A stretch of DNA of 55,124 nucleotides from Pezizomycotina sp. ARF18. Lineage: Eukaryota; Ascomycota. Under the pieces are notes generated by a model that saw nothing but the letters and a program-made list of their open reading frames with translations, searched no databases and was not told where the DNA came from. Positions 53,831 to 55,124 of the stretch are shown in pieces. Position 1 is the first letter of the stretch. Every line of letters starts with the position of its first letter. Location: NCBI GenBank assembly GCA_002224055.1, contig AZLU01000095.1, positions 1 through 55,124 of the forward strand, in the 5' to 3' direction. The position numbers were made by a program, and so were the translations under genes.

Positions 53831-55124
53831 CTAGAAGTCGAAGGTATGTTCAAGCCTAATTGTTTCTCCCGTTTATATTGAGACGCCAGTTGGCGACCAG
53901 TCTTTTTTTGGGGAAATTTTCGCTCTTTGAAGTGATCAATCATTCCTCTGACGAATGCTATGTTCCACAGGCCACTTCAAAGCGTCTTATGGGCGAAAAA
54001 TCCTAAGCAATGTTTACCGACGAAGGCCACCCATGAGCTCAAGCGTTTCCAAAGAAGCAATAATATTCAGTCGACCGGCGTTTAATTACCGTTCAAGATT
54101 GGTACCACGACCTCACGTGAGTGCGGACTACGGCGGACGCCGTATGATGCTTGTCGGATAGAAGGTCTAGGGGTGAGAAGGTGAACTTAGGTTGCGGTAT
54201 GTCGATAAAGAGACCAGGAAACGAAATGGATACTATCGCCGCAAGCAGATCCAGGTGTTCCCGCTGAAGTCAGGAGACTAGTTGTATAATTCCAAGCCGG
54301 GGACACGTGGGTTACGATGAAGGCGACGAGGCAGGGAACTTCGAGAAAACGCAGTCCAAAACTTCCCGCGTCTCCTACAACTAAGAAGAGAGCATCAGCT
54401 CATCTAGAGGTCAGTGTCATCTGTTCCTAATGTCTTTCGTTCTTGTATAAGATTGAACTCAAACCTCCTTAGCTTGTTGTTTGCACTGAATTTCTTGCAT
54501 TCGTAAGCAGTTCTAAAAATCGGCGCTAATCGATTTGACCATCACATTGATCAGATGAAATATTTGTTACTGCGGCCCCTTCGCCGAAGTATACACCACG
54601 GAGAAGGCTATACGACAGATTCGTCTTTTTCTTTCGATCTCTTTCGGCTGAGATGTGCTTACTTGTAAAACGGAGCTTAAAGAAATATTTTTTTTTTTTA
54701 AAAAAAAAAGAAAATAAATAAAATAAAATAATAATATATAAAAAAAAAATAGAAAGAAAGAAAGAGAGAGAAAGAAAAGAAAATAATAGAGAGAGAAGGA
54801 GAAAGGGGTTTCCCTGCTGCTTGTAGCGATCACTCCTGACAAGCTGATACCAAATTTGGTATTCGTCTAAGAGACAGTAAATCTTGCCTTTCAATCATGA
54901 TGTCACCGAGAGAGGAATGGCTATATTAAATAGTAAACAAATTAGTAATTGGCGTCGCAATAAATTTCGTGGAAAATATATAATATACATATATATGCAA
55001 GTTCGTAGTGACAGCTAGTCACGAGTGGAATTGATAGGCTTCCTCAGCCAAACGGTGAGTTAATATATTAAGACGCGTTACATGACTTAAGTTTCACCTT
55101 GATAGTGGTGGGGCGAGAGCAATT
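53831..55124. other. 3' part of the last gene or intergenic
   Basis: A possible donor (AAG|GTATGT near 53850) and acceptor (CCACAG near 53970) suggest that the preceding gene may continue, but the frames from 53970 to 54420 are broken and show no recognisable domain. From about 54680 the sequence is a T-run/A-run and a GA-rich low-complexity tract (to 54800). I see no further gene. Confidence 0.4.

Noticed and set aside
54526-54894. 122-codon minus-strand frame with a run of Phe/Leu
   Set aside because: It is a low-complexity GA/CT tract with poly(A/T); the apparent membrane helix is compositional.

Overview
This window is a nuclear genome segment from a filamentous ascomycete (Pezizomycotina-like). 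The evidence is short introns (about 70-110 nt) with GTAAGT/GTATGT donors and CTAAC/CTGAC branch sites, a Zn(II)2Cys6 regulator, a fungal DUF4203 membrane protein, and housekeeping genes of clearly fungal type. I cannot name the genus from the sequence. The DNA is rich in very long poly(A)/poly(T) runs (up to 33 nt), and roughly half the window is non-coding.

Layout, left to right: a weak Myb/HTH-like fragment (about 1.1-1.4 kb, minus); RIM1 mitochondrial SSB (5.25-6.01 kb, minus); a gene-free stretch with a ~90-bp direct repeat (8.0-8.3 kb); a DUF4203 membrane protein with a long cytosolic tail (9.07-12.72 kb, plus); VPS18/PEP3 of HOPS/CORVET (14.13-17.47 kb, plus); a POP8-like RNase P/MRP subunit (17.87-18.66 kb, minus), divergent from ORC2 (19.48-21.41 kb, plus); a YBT1/VMR1-type ABCC transporter (23.41-29.04 kb, plus), convergent with mitochondrial ArgJ (29.68-31.52 kb, minus); SAC3 mRNA-export scaffold (32.30-36.54 kb, minus); SEC61 alpha (38.09-40.29 kb, minus); a 5-kb gene-free, homopolymer-rich stretch; a TamA/DAL81-type Zn2Cys6 regulator (45.56-47.84 kb, plus); a second gene-poor stretch with paired stem-loop repeats and a diverged pyrimidine-rich repeat array; and finally a putative GIY-YIG-fold nuclease carrying a SUMO-interaction-like motif and a PCNA-binding-like box (about 52.3-53.8 kb, plus), the least familiar gene here.

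The genes do not form one pathway. Several concern basic cell logistics: translocation into the ER (SEC61), vacuolar fusion and transport (VPS18, ABCC), mRNA export (SAC3), replication (ORC2, RIM1), tRNA/rRNA processing (POP8) and nitrogen/arginine metabolism (TamA-like, ArgJ).

Most of the conserved genes are broken by single-base frame jumps, many of them one base short in a C/G or A/T run, even in genes that must be intact (SEC61 has about four). The simplest reading is homopolymer under-calling in a long-read consensus, not pseudogenes. All CDS boundaries given here are gene spans that include introns and these frame breaks.
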